This document shows, in pieces, positions 40,328 to 52,461 of a stretch of 64,000 bases of DNA. The notes under the pieces were generated by a model. It worked only from the letters and a program-made list of their open reading frames with translations, was not told where the DNA came from and ran no database searches. A program made the translations under genes and the position numbers. Every line of letters begins with the position of its first letter. The first letter of the stretch is position 1. The stretch comes from Acorus gramineus (lineage: Eukaryota; Streptophyta; Magnoliopsida; Acorales; Acoraceae), in the NCBI GenBank assembly GCA_030737835.1, contig JAUJYN010000045.1, forward strand, positions 466,637-530,636, in the 5' to 3' direction.

Positions 40328-43300
40328 ATGGGGGAACGCAAGCTCGATCTGCCGGACGATCTCCTCTCCTCGAAATCGCCCGATGAGACCTGGGCCACCA
40401 AAGGTTAGAGACGCCCGGACACCTTTTGTTTTGTTTGTGCCGGTGTCCGATTTTGGCCCGATTTCGTGTTTTCGATCCCATCGAATTAGGGTTGCGTGTC
40501 GTTGGATTGTGTTTGCTGCTTTAGATCGTGATGTTAATTGTGTTATTGTGGTCACATATATTTCACTTTGTAATGGTTTTGGTGCTAAAAAACATGTTGC
40601 TATAGGTAATAATGAAGACAAAGCGCTCATGGGATTTTTTGATGACTCCAAAGGTGATCTGATATCAGGCAGTTTTTTTTTTTGTTTTTGTTGGGCTGCT
40701 TGAGGAGTTGATGATTCCGGGCTTCCTGGCCTTCTCCGGTTCCTGTGGTTTCTTCCGAATTTGTTGAACGCGTTTTGTTAACGTTTATTTGGAATTGTTG
40801 CAGATCAAGGGATCTCTGAGAACAGCATACCACTATCCCCTCAGTGGCTCTATGCTAAACCCAGTGAAAGTAAGGCTGGTGTTCTAGGTGCTGTTGGGGT
40901 AAACTTCTATACTTGTGTTTTCGACATGTTATAATCTCATTGTAATGTCTTTGGGTTTTGGGTGCTATGGGCCCTCTTCATTTATCCTCTCACTTTTTTC
41001 ACCTTCATATTGTTTTCCTTATCACTCGAAGTCAGCGATCATTTTCCAGATGCTTTGTTTTGTGTACTTCCAGTTACTGTCTATATTATTGAACATTCAA
41101 GTCTGCTTGTGATATTTCTGTTGGAGCATAGAAATAGAATTGATGGGTGTGGGTTTTGCCATAAATGAATCTGTTTTCATAGGGTTTTCATTTATATTTA
41201 ATTTTCTTTTATAAGGGAGGTAGAAGAAATGTTGATTTGCATTTATTGGTGCATTATCATCATTTAGGTGACAGGAAATAATAATCACTTTCACTATAAC
41301 CCGCCCCCCCCTATCTGCAACAAATGAAATGTCACAATAACTAAAGAATGGCAAAGGTAGTTGTTCTGGCAATGTTGTTTGACTTTTCTAGTTTTTAAAT
41401 TGCAATGATTTGTTTTATATTATATTGATTGACAGGACGTACGGGCTCCAAATCCTTCTCATGGAAACTTTATAGATTCTGCCCAGAAAGAAGGTTGGCG
41501 CCTTGATGGAAACCAGGAAAGGAAAGAATGGCGAAGGAGTGTGCCTGAGATTGAGAGTGGCCGTCGTTGGCGTGAAGAGGAGAGAGAGACTGGGGTACTT
41601 GGGCGGAGAGACCGCCGAAAAGAAGGTGATAGGGAAAGCGAACATCGTAAGGGTGATCGTCGTGTTGACAATAGAGAAACCGGTGATTCTAGGGTTCTTC
41701 CCTCAGCTGACCGGTGGCATGATGTCAGTAACCGAAACTCAGTGCATGACAGTCGACGGGACAGCAAATGGTCATCAAGGTGGGGTCCAGATGACAAGGA
41801 AAAAGATTTACGATCTGAAAAGAGGATGGATGTGGAGAAGGAAGAAGCTCATAATGAAAAGCAAACTTTTGCATCCAGCAACCGTCCAGCTCCTGAGCGT
41901 GAATCTGATTCACGTGATAAATGGAGGCCACGACACCGACAGGAAGTTCATTCTGGTGGGTCAACAGTGTATCGTGCTGCTCCTGGATTTGGACTTGAAA
42001 GGGGTCGTGGGGAGGGCTCAAATGTTGGTTTTGCTCCAGGACGAGGAAGATCAAGCTCTTCTGGCACTTCGTATGTTAGCAGGCCTTCATCTGCTGGGCC
42101 TATTGGTGCTGCTCCAGCTGATAAGAATGGTTCCTATTCTGGAAAACGTGGATCATCTGTGAATTCATTTCGCTACCCAAGGGGGAAGCTTCTTGATATT
42201 TATAGGAGGAGTAGGATAGTTCCTTCATTTGAAACTATTCCTGTTGGGTTTGAGGAACTTCCTCCTGTGACGCAATTAAACTCTGTGGAGCCCTTGGCTT
42301 TTGTTATACCTGATACTGAAGAGGAGGTAACCCCTATTTCTGAATTTGTCAGGCAAAAATCTTCTATTTTTTTTCTGTAGAGAATTTATTATTATGTAAA
42401 TGATTTTTGACATAAAATGTAACTGTATTTTTTGGAGTAATCCAACTTAAACCTTTAGAATTGTTCTGTGACGTACTCTTAATTATGTGTGAAAATGCAT
42501 GACTGTCATTTTATCTGACATGCATAATTGTGTTCATGAAAGATTTTTTAAAGAATACACCATTGAGTATTTATGTGACTGTAGACCATAGTTGTCTGGG
42601 CGGCTAGGCGCGCCTAGGCGGTTGGCCAGGCGAAGCCTAAGCGGTGGCCAACCGCCTAGGCGCGCCTAGGCGGCGCTCAATTAAGATTTTATTATTTAAA
42701 TTGATAATTATATTAAAGTTATTTATCTGCGTATCCATACTTTAATTTTTTGAGGAATACTACTTTAAATGAAGAATGCTATTTATAAATAAATAATACA
42801 TGAATGTAATTTATTGGTGCATGTCCATTTCAACAAAATTAATATAATATAACCCTAGTGGCATTAAAGAGAGAGAAAAGGGGGAAAAGATTAATGGAGA
42901 ATGAGATAAGGGTTCAGAAATTTTGAGGAGATATAGGAGGTTGAGACAAAAAATCAATAAAGACTCACTTGGGACTGGAAGAGTCCGCTGCACCGTTGGC
43001 CGGCAGGTAGGTGATGTTTCAATCTTTCGATCGTGTTTTTTTTTTTTTTTTTTTTTGTCTTTTATTTTTGAGGTTAGGCGAGGGATTGGGAGGGCTAGGC
43101 GTGATTTAGGATGGTAGGCGGGCCCAAGCGCCCGCTTAATTAACATGCTATTAGGCGGGCGGTTTGCGTAGGTCCATCTGGACCGCCTAGGTGGCGCCCA
43201 GACAACTATGCTGTAGACATAGTGCTTGGAAAGAGATGGTTATCAAGGGGGTACAACTGGAAGGTAGATGAAGTGTAATCCATTCCCTTTGCTTGAAACA

Positions 43301-46300
43301 TTGTAGATGCACAGATTTTCTTCATTTGAAGCATCTATAAATGTCAGTTTTTTATAGAATGGCATGAGAAATGTGGATTTCTTGAGAGGAAACATAAACA
43401 CAGATGAAACAAGTGTTCCAAAATCAAAAGATTTGTCTTTAGAAATTTGAATGCTGGTGGCATGGATTTTGAGGGCATATCATTTACTGGGGGTTTGTGT
43501 ATTGGTATTATGTCTAGAGGTATTTTTTAAGTTTTTTTTAGTTCTCAAATTTTTTTTTTTAGGGTTAAGTAGTTTGAACTCAACTTACAGACTAGTAGTG
43601 TTTTTTTTTTAAGTTTTTTTTTTTTTTTAAATTTTTAGTGTAACAATGATTAACCTCCATCTTAAACAAGCTGATGTCTATAGTCATTTTCAAGATTACT
43701 GATTATTTTATTTACATCTTTTAGTCATCTATAATGACATTTGAAAAAAATCAGCAATTATTAGGTTCTGGAAAGCTGTTCTATCGGCATGATCTTAAAG
43801 TTGAATGGAGCATACTGAGTTCTGTTTCCACATAATATGTTGGTCTTCACAAGATTATTGAATTAACATTTATATTCTCAAATGGCCTCCTGAGGGGTCA
43901 CCATATTTAGGTCACATATATAACATCGAGGCAACGATCTGATTTTTTCTGACAATATTCTTTTTTCTAGCAGGCTGTTCTAGAAGATATTTGGAAGGGA
44001 AAAGTTACTGGCAGTGGTGTGATTTACAGTTCAGGTGGGGAGAAAATGGGAAGGGCCTATGACTATGACACAGGTAATTAATTTGTCAATAACCTTAGTT
44101 TCACACGTTGTAATTGTTCCTCTGAATATTTGTATTCTATTTTCCAGGTATTAGTGATGTGCCCTTGTCTGCGAGGAAACGAACTATGCTTCCTTCCGAG
44201 GACATTCTAGAGACCGGTGAATCCTTTATTAGAAGTACAATATATGATTCCAGTCAAGGTGACGTTTGATAATTACCTTAGCAATTTTATGCAGTGGAAA
44301 GGCCTTATCATGTTTATCTTTTAATGATCATTTCACTTGATTTCCTGATGCACTGTGTTTCTATGGTATCACTTAAATGGTTTACTTTTCAGGTGACTCC
44401 ACTGCCGGAAAATTTGATAGAAACGCTAATGCTTTGATAACTGGACTGGATTCTGGTGATTCCACTCAAGATGTTTCAAAGACTATTGATGTAGACCACA
44501 CCAAGGAGTTGGGAAAACATGAGACTATCTCTGACCTGAAATTTGGTGAAAATCAAGCAGTGAATGATGCTGGGAAAGAAGATTATTTTGGTCTTAGCAA
44601 GAATCTGAAACTCAGGAACATGGAGTCTTCTGCTTCTTTTACTGCTTTTGAAAAGCTACCTGATGACTCAGATATGGTCGGCAAGCAATTCATTCAGGAA
44701 ATTTCTAATGGTGACAATCAGTACCCAAAGAGTAATGACGAAATGAAATCATTAGAAAAGGGAACTATTCCCGAAGAAATGAGTCTGATTTACCTGGACC
44801 CACAAGGAGATATACAGGGACCATTCTTGGGTCTTGACATTATTTCCTGGTTTGAGCAAGGTTTTTTTGGAATGGACTTGCTTGTATGCTTGTCAGATGC
44901 TCCTGAAGGCACGCCTTTTCAGGAACTTGGGGAAGTAATGCCACACTTGAAACTTATTAGATCTCGTCCTGGTCCCATAGTTGTGAGTGGCAGCGATGTT
45001 GAATCTTCAGATACTGGTGTGGCTGTGGCTTCCACCACTGCATTAAATGACCAGAAGTGGGCATCACCTGGATTTGCGGGTCTCTCAGATATAATTCAAC
45101 CTAGAATACCCCAACAGGAGGACCCATTTGATCCTCATTATGGGAGGTTGGCACACTCTGATTCACACACATCAGCAGACATTCTTAATCCTGTCAGGCA
45201 AGGATTTCATGAACTTGTTGGGCAAGAGACTCAAGGTACATTCATTTCCCTCCTGTATGCCATTTTAAAAAACTTGTCTCTAATATGATACGTTCTAGAT
45301 TCTCTCTTGATGGTTTTCTTTCATTCTGTAGATCCCATGTTTGCCAGTAGACCTGGTAGTGGTATTGGAAATCATGTTGAGAAATCCGTTGGAATGCTTC
45401 ACGATTCTTTTGGAAGTTCTGTGGGCCACCATCAGCAGTTTTTGTCTAATGAAGTTGGAGAAATCGGCATGCACAATGGTAAGGTTCCTGCGGACAACAG
45501 TGTGCATCCTCTTGGTTTATTATGGTCTGAGCTAGAAGGCAATCATCCAAAGCGTCCACTGTCATCAAATATATCTGCCATTCCAGACCAGAGTCACAAC
45601 ATCCATCCTGCAATGAGAAGGGATGCTTCTCATTTTAGCCATAAACAGGAATCATATAGTGCACTAGCCGAGTCCTCTGTTCTTGGGGATGCTTGGCCCA
45701 ACAGTCACAGAGGAAATTCACTGGCCAGCTCTAATGCATTTCAAGATGCTATAAATGCTCATCACCTAGCTCTTTTGGAGCAAGAATCCAACCATTTCAA
45801 TATGACGGAGCAACTGCTGACTCAACGACTCCAGAAGCAACAACTTCAGCAGGCAAACCTGCTCTCTCCCCATCAAAACATGCATATGAATGGGCCTGTT
45901 TTTGAGCAGTTACAGAACTCCCAACATCACCAGGCATTCAATCAGCCTATTCCAGATGTGGAACATCTTTTGAAACTTCAGCTTCAACAACGACAGTTGG
46001 AGTTGCAGCAGCAGCAGCAACAGCAGCAGCTTCATCAGCAGATGCAATTTCAACAGCAGCATCAGCAGCAACATTCTCAAGTACAGCAGCTGCTTCTTGA
46101 GGAGATGCTACATCAACATATGCGTGACCCTGAATTTGGGCGATCACATGTTGATTCTTTCCGGAACAATTTGTTTGATCAGGTCTTGTCAGGTCAGCAT
46201 CAGCTGCATGGATTGCAACAGCAATCTCTCCATCCTATGAGGAACCATGATCCATCTATTGAACAGCTCATCCAAGCAAAATTTGGGCAGGCCTTACATC

Positions 46301-48776
46301 AGGAGCATCCAAATGATTTGATAGATATTCTTCATGCTAAGCAAAGACAGGTGCTACCTTTGGACCAACACCAACAATTTCTTTTGGGCATGCAGCAAGA
46401 GCAGCATCAAGCACGACACCTTTCTATGGCCTCAAGGCAACAGCCAGGTATTGAAGAAGAGAGGATTCATGGTGGGGCTTGGGCTGTTGATGAAACCGGT
46501 CAGTTCATCAGGACAGCTCCAAGTCCCCACACAAGTCACCCTTCTGGGCTGAACCAACTAGAGTTTTACAAACGTCAACAAAGGCCATCTTACGAGCAAC
46601 CAAACCACCTTGAAAGGAGCTTTTCACTGCAAGACCAAATGCAAAGGGGCCTTTATGAACAAAATTCGTTGCCTTTTGAGAGGTCATTGCCTATGGGTGT
46701 TCCTGGGTTGAACATGGACCTTGCTGATTCCTTGGCGGCTCAATTTCAAGGGTTGAATGTGCAGGAACATCTTGGACAGATGGGTCCATTCCCTGTAAGC
46801 AATCGTTCTCATCAGCCTCAGGTCCCTCCTAATCAATTCGCTGGCTCTCCTTTCGATGCAGTTGACAGCCACTGGTCTGAGAGTAATGGACCTCTATCTA
46901 GTAGCTGGGATGAATCACACATCCATCGGCTGCATATGGAAGCCGAGCGCCAGAAGAGGGATTTAGAAATGCTGACTTTGAACCCAGGGGATCCAAATAC
47001 ATGGTCATCATCTGGTGGTGGAAATGATGAAAATTCTAAGAGAGTGCTATTTGACTTGCTTAATCAGAAACTGGGTCATCGCTCTTCCCAACCCTTAGAA
47101 GCTCCTCCAATGTTGTCCTATGAAAGGAAGGAACCCTCGTGGCTCTTTCCTGACTCTGCTGTAAATCATTCATTCAATCATCTTGTGGAGGGAACGGGGG
47201 TTGATGAATCCTTTATGACAGTGCCTCATGGTCGAGGTAGAGGACAAATGGGCATGGAGGGACAAAATGGTACTGGAAGTAATGATATGTTGCCTTTTAG
47301 ATCTAATTCATTGGTTGGGGAAGAACAGTTTCATAGAATGGTGGAGTCTTCACAGCCTCTTTTTGGAGATTCCAACATAGTTGATAATGCATCCCTTGCT
47401 ATGCTGAGGGCAAATGATGGAAGAAATTACATGATGCCCATGTCTAAAGGTCATATGTCTAGTAAATTTCTTTCAGAGGCCCTTGAAAGTGGGATTGAAC
47501 AAAGTGGAATGGGTATCATGGAACATGGGGACGTACCTGTTAATGCCCTTGGTGCTCATGCTTCTCTTGGCAATCCTGGTAATTATTAGTGTTTTTCACT
47601 CTGGCATAACTTGCATTCCTTTCTTTGTTGCAACTCGTAAGGTGTTAGGTTTTATTTTTCCAGGTGGTAATTCTGGCTTCGTGAACTACGAGATGGGAGT
47701 GGATGAGGTCTATGGTCAAGAGATTGGCAAAGATGGGTAAGTATTCCAGGACTCTGTAGGACAGAGATGTAGAGCATGTCAGTGATATGTCATCTTTGAT
47801 GGACATTCCATGACTACACACCTTTATTGTTTCACTAGATCTTGCTGTTCATTACACGAGACAATAATGATGAAAACTCAAGAAATTATGAAACTTGTGC
47901 ATGATTTTTAGGTCTATGCTTAACTGTAGCGGATATTCTTAGGTCTCTTAGGGCGATCCTTTTTCCTGATGAGAATGGTTGATTACATTTTTTATTTTTT
48001 GTTGCATGCTTGTAAATTCTCCAGTAATTGTTCTCATCACATATATTCTAGTGCATGTGAAAGTAGTCTTTGGCGACAATGTATGTGCCTTTTCTCTTGG
48101 TTTATTTGCTTTTCCCAGTACATGTAAAAATATATATATATTGTCACATAAATGACTGCACATTGAAAATCACGATAATAATAAAACCTTAAATCCTGCT
48201 GTGATCTAATAAGTCTGCTATGTGCAGGATAACTGGGATCCTGTCCAAAGGGCTTCATAACCCTGTGCCAAAGCACCCAAATACCTCTCATGTCCTGTCT
48301 TCCCGGGAATCATTATCTGATCTGGCTTCCACCCCTATTACCAGAGGAAAGAACACGATCAATGCCATTCCTACTGAGGGTATGCTCTTCAGCCTCTCCA
48401 AGTCTCTAATTTCTTGCTCGTGTGTGATTTTTCTACTTCTTCTAAAAATTTCTCACACACAGAGAGGCGACGAGAGCCAGTTCAGGTCCTTGAATCTCCT
48501 GCACCCGCAAAGAAAGACGTGAGATTCCGGCGGACTTCATCCTGCAGTGATGCGGAAGCAACTTCCGAGCCTTCGTTCATAGACATGCTGAAGAGCACCA
48601 AAAAGCCTCCGGTCCCAGAAGCTGAATTGCTGGCTGAACCATCCGATGGTGCCCAAGGTTCCAAATCGACAAAAAAGAAGGGGAAGAAAGGGAGGCAGAT
48701 CGACCCTGCGCTGCTCGGGTTCAAGGTCCACAGCAACCGCATCTTGATGGGTGAGATCCAACGCCCCGATGACTAG
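40328..48776 (+). CDS. EXA1: GYF-domain protein of the EXA1/PSIG1 type, 1649 aa, 11 exons
   Basis: Exons: 40328-40403, 40606-40653, 40804-40898, 41436-42326, 43974-44073, 44148-44258, 44393-45235, 45332-47578, 47664-47736, 48228-48379 and 48463-48776. GT-AG introns and consistent phases give 1649 residues, near the known Arabidopsis EXA1 size. The N-terminus has 'LDLPDDLL' and 'SPQWLYAK'. An Arg/Glu/Asp-rich part follows, then 'YPRGKLLDIYRR' at residue 320, a canonical YxxxxLL eIF4E-binding motif. The GYF domain (about 565-620, 'GPFLGLDIISWFEQGFFG') binds Pro-rich ligands. A Gln-rich tract lies near 941-975 and the C-terminus ends 'GFKVHSNRILMGEIQRPDD'. In Arabidopsis, EXA1 and its allelic names (PSIG1, MUSE11) act in mRNA translational control, NLR levels and potexvirus susceptibility. 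Every domain is intact. One intron holds an hAT element. Confidence 0.93.
42587..43210. mobile_element. Non-autonomous hAT element in an intron of the GYF gene
   Basis: Both ends read CATAGTTGTCTGGGCG inward (perfect over 16 bases), flanked by the 8-bp direct repeat CTGTAGAC at 42579-42586 and 43211-43218. An 8-bp target and these termini indicate hAT. The subterminal regions are GC-rich with repeated 'cctaggcg' units and palindromes (42600-42675, 43076-43195), in contrast with the AT-rich centre. 624 bases, no transposase. It lies within the 1647-base intron between exons 4 and 5. Confidence 0.93.
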
Positions 48777-49030
48777 TTTTACTCTTCTATAGATTGTACA
48801 GGTCTTACTTGTAAAGAGTATAGTGACTGATTCTTTGATTCAGTTTTGGAAAAATTCCATAAGGTGTAAAGCCTATATTGTATATACTATATATCTAAAA
48901 GTTATGGAATCAGCAATTGAAAGCTTTTCCACTTGGAGCTTGTAAAGAGTGTGTGTGTGTGTAAAGACTGATACTCTACTGTACTGGATTTGTGACATTG
49001 TATTGCACTTCAAACATTGACAAGCCGCTG

Positions 49031-49219
49031 CACATCCCCTCGGTTGAAGAGTTGTACCTTGTCCTCCTGGACAATCAAGGTTTAATCCGTTTAATCCTTG
49101 CCTACCCTAACTATAGGGAGTATTTTCTGTGTTTAGTGTTGGGTTGTGGGTCATGTGCCCAGTGATTTGCCCCTCTTTGTGTGCCTTGCTACAAATAAAA
49201 AATAAAAATAAAAATAAAA
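49031..49219 (+). mobile_element. Retroposed insert (SINE or 5'-truncated LINE) behind the GYF gene
   Basis: 189 bases ending in an (AAAAT)n-like tail are flanked by the 15-base direct repeat 'attgacaagc(c/t)gctg' at 49016-49030 and 49220-49234, with one mismatch. It starts about 255 bases past the GYF stop codon, so it may sit in or just after the 3' untranslated region. Clear A and B boxes of a tRNA-derived SINE were not found. Confidence 0.75.
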
Positions 49220-49276
49220 ATTGACAAGCTGCTGTTACAAAATTCTATTTAATTTTTGATAAAGCTAAATAGAAAA

Positions 49277-50070
49277 GGGTTAAATGCATATAACCCTAAG
49301 TTAGCGTATATCTATGTAATCCTCTCATCTCATCAAATATCGATATAACCCCTTAAATGTTGACATGGTTAAGTATTTAATTCGGTTGGTTAAAAAAAAA
49401 GTAGAATATTTTATCATGCTGTTAATTCACATATTCATATAACTCTCTGATTTGTTTGATAAATTCAAAAGGACGCAAATATATGACTAAAAATGCTATT
49501 ATTGAGTTATTGTTATCAGAAGCTAATCCAAATTCTCATATAATCCCTTGATTTGTTCAAAAAATTCAAAAGAATCTATTTTCTGATTTCACATATTCAT
49601 ATAACCCTCAACTTTGTACAAAAAATGCAAAATGATCAACTTAATTCTTTTTTCTTCCCCAATAGTTGTTATGAATGTTTATATAAATCTCATTCGATCT
49701 TCTTCTTCTTCCCCCTGATTATATAAATCTTATTAGATCTTTTTCTTCTTTCCCCGTATCTTTTAAAGTCGGTGCTGTTTGAGAAGGAGAGGCAGCGGAG
49801 TTTGGAGAGGCGGTGATGTTTGGGAGAGGCAAAGGGCAATCTTTGGGGAGGTGGTGATTGTGAATGAGAGGCAGAGGCAACTGGAAGATTTTAGGTTTAG
49901 GTTTAAATTTTGAGTGACGGTAATACGGATTTTTTTACAACTCAGGTTAAATTAACCACAACAATGGTTAATCAAGGTAATGGCAGGGAGCTACATGCAT
50001 ATAACAAAACAATTCAGGGGGTTATATGGATATACACTAACTTTTGAGGGGGTTATATATATTTAACAGA
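49277..50070. mobile_element. Mutator-like non-autonomous element with long inverted repeats
   Basis: The left end runs 'gggttaaatgcatataaccc'. The right end in complement runs 'gttaaatatatataacccc', and both go on with 'agttag(c/t)gtatat' and 'atataacccc' phrases for about 100 bases. Flanks share 'tagaaaa' on both sides, close to a 9-bp duplication. No transposase frame. Arms are imperfect, so the ends are approximate. Confidence 0.7.
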
Positions 50071-50359
50071 GTAGAAAAATGTTACACTTAAGTCATTTCT
50101 ATAGTCAACTTTTATAATATGTGTGTACAACAAAAATCAATTAATATTTTGTTGTAGTTGTGAAGAAACAGCATAGGCTGATTGTTTGTTCTTATATAAA
50201 GAGACATTAATTGATTTTTGTTACATGTTATAAAGTTTCGCATAAACTATAAAATAAAAAACATCCTTGATCGAACTTTTAATTTGCGACTTTTTAAAAT
50301 TAAAATAATTTAACTTAAATAATTTTAATAAATTTAAACAAACATAACAATTTATTTTA

Positions 50360-51225
50360 GGGAAAAATCTTCTTTAACTCCATGAAATCTTTTTGAAATC
50401 ACAAAAAGTTTCAAAAAGTCCCTCTAAAGTCAGAAAATCATTCCAGGTCTCCATAAAGTGTATATGGTTAACAAATTTAGTCCTCTGATCAAGAATATAT
50501 TGAAATAAGTGCTCAGAAACTTACTAAAATTGGATCTATTCCCTACAAACTTCATTAAATCAGAATTAATTTTTTTGTAAGAAAAAAATACCCCGTTATT
50601 TTTCAACATCTCCATTTCCTGAAATGTCATCCTCATCTATAAATTTTTTTATTGATCAAACCTCATTTGATCTAAAAATTGAGTCATTTTTTTAACATTT
50701 TCACATCTTTAATCTCATTACAGAGACTGAACAAAAAAAATTACAGCTTTATCAACTCCATTACAAAATCAGTAGAGAAAACAATTTAAAAAGCAATCAA
50801 AATTCTATAATTCATTCTTAACTCAAAATTACTAGCAATAAAAAGCATAACACATTGATTATAAAACTATAATTTATTTAATAAAATTTAAATAAATTAG
50901 TATATATTTTTAGACAATTATATGAATTTTTTATGATTTTAAGAAGATTTCAAGTAGTTAAGACGATTTTTAAATTTCATAGGGATTTTTTCGATTTTCA
51001 TAATTTTTCAAGGAGTTATATCAATTTTTTCAACAAAGAAAATAAAATTTAAAAGGGTATAACAGCAATTGACCATGCATGGTTGGGCTTAATGACACAT
51101 CTGATTAGTTATAGGGACTAGAATAAATATTATCTAATAAGATGGGGACATGAGAGAATTTACCAATTTTATAAAGACTTTTTCTGATTTTCATAAGTTT
51201 CCAGGGAACTAGATCGATTTTTCCC
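50360..51225. mobile_element. Mutator-like non-autonomous element, 866 bp
   Basis: Ends GGGAAAAATC (left) and GGGAAAAATCGATC in complement (right) are flanked by a perfect 9-bp duplication, TTTATTTTA, at 50351-50359 and 51226-51234. A 9-bp target and longer, imperfect terminal repeats indicate the Mutator superfamily. Internal blocks match 1-495 and 60967-61475, so this is the best-bounded member of a small family. Confidence 0.82.
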
Positions 51226-51584
51226 TTTATTTTAATATAAAGCTTAGAATCAACACACACATAAATAGAAAACATCATCTAACAAGGTATATGCTTTGAT
51301 AAAAAGTGTATATCGCTCTATCTTAAATTTTTGAATCAATTTTTGATAAATGTAAAATTTTTAACGAAGTATATACCTCATCTAAAGATACATATTTTAT
51401 TAGATTTTTAATGTGTATGAAATTGCATTTTGTACGGTAAAAAAACATAAAATAGCACCCAAAAAGCCATCTAAAATCCCAAAAAAGCCGTCTAAATTAT
51501 GAGCCTCTAAAAATAGACCCCGCCAGAGCACAAAAAACTGTAAATTGAAAAAATTGGTGCCCCAAAAACAAAGCCACATCCCAC

Positions 51585-52166
51585 TCGTGGTCGGCAACGG
51601 CCCTGCCCGGCACGTCAAAATAGGGCCCAGGCCCGCGGCCAGGGCCGAGCCGGCCTGTGGCCAAAAAACAGGGCCCAGGCCCGAACGAGCCTCACGGGCC
51701 GGGTCTGGGTTCGGACCTAAGGGTGGGTCTACGGGCCCAAATTCTAAACATCTTATTTCTTTTGATTTTTTAATTTTAAGTTTTTCATTTATATATAATG
51801 TTAAAATAAAACAAAATTTAAAAGTATAATGTTAAAAAAAATTTATATCTATTGAATTTTTAAAATAAAAATATTAAATGAATTAATTATTTGAAAGAAT
51901 AAATAACTACATGTACCTAACTAGGTTGGCACCTACATAAATGTCAATAATTTGTATAATTAAACCACAATTCAAATAAAAATTATATGTTACTCATTTA
52001 TTGGATTGCCCTTATGGGCTTACGGGCCGGCCCGAACGGGTCCACTTCCGGCGGGTCTACGACCGGGTCGGGCCCTAGAAGGGAGGCCAGAGCCCTGCCC
52101 GCCTTGAAAGCGGGCCGGGTTGGCCCGGCCCGTGAATGGGCCGCGGGTTTTTTTTTATGACCCTTA
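51585..52166. mobile_element. GC-rich non-autonomous hAT-like element in unit 1
   Basis: Flanked by an 8-bp duplication, CATCCCAC, at 51577-51584 and 52167-52174. The ends, TCGTGGTCGGCAACGG and (complement) TAAGGGTCATAAAA, fit degenerate TAGGGGT-type hAT termini. Both subterminal zones are rich in 'gggcc' and 'ggcccg' words (51600-51740 and 52010-52145) around an AT-rich core. Confidence 0.8.
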
Positions 52167-52461
52167 CATCCCACACGTTTCCAAAATAGAAATTGTTATA
52201 CCATGGGCTGCACGATAAAAAAATAAAAAAAAAGAGAGAAGAAAAGTGCCATATTCATTCCTTTTTACAAGTCTAAAACACATATCACACATGTTTTTCT
52301 TTTTTTAAAAACATATCATATAACAAAGTATATGCTTCGATAAATTTTTTTTATATCACTCTATTTTAAATTAAATGAATCTCTTTTAGTAAATGTATAA
52401 AAAATTTAACGAGTTATATACCTCATTTAACGATATATAGTTAGTTTATTAGATTTTTAAT

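Noticed and set aside
45947..46147. Ala/Val-rich minus-strand frame
   Set aside because: Produced by the CAG/CAA repeats of the Gln-rich tract in the GYF protein.
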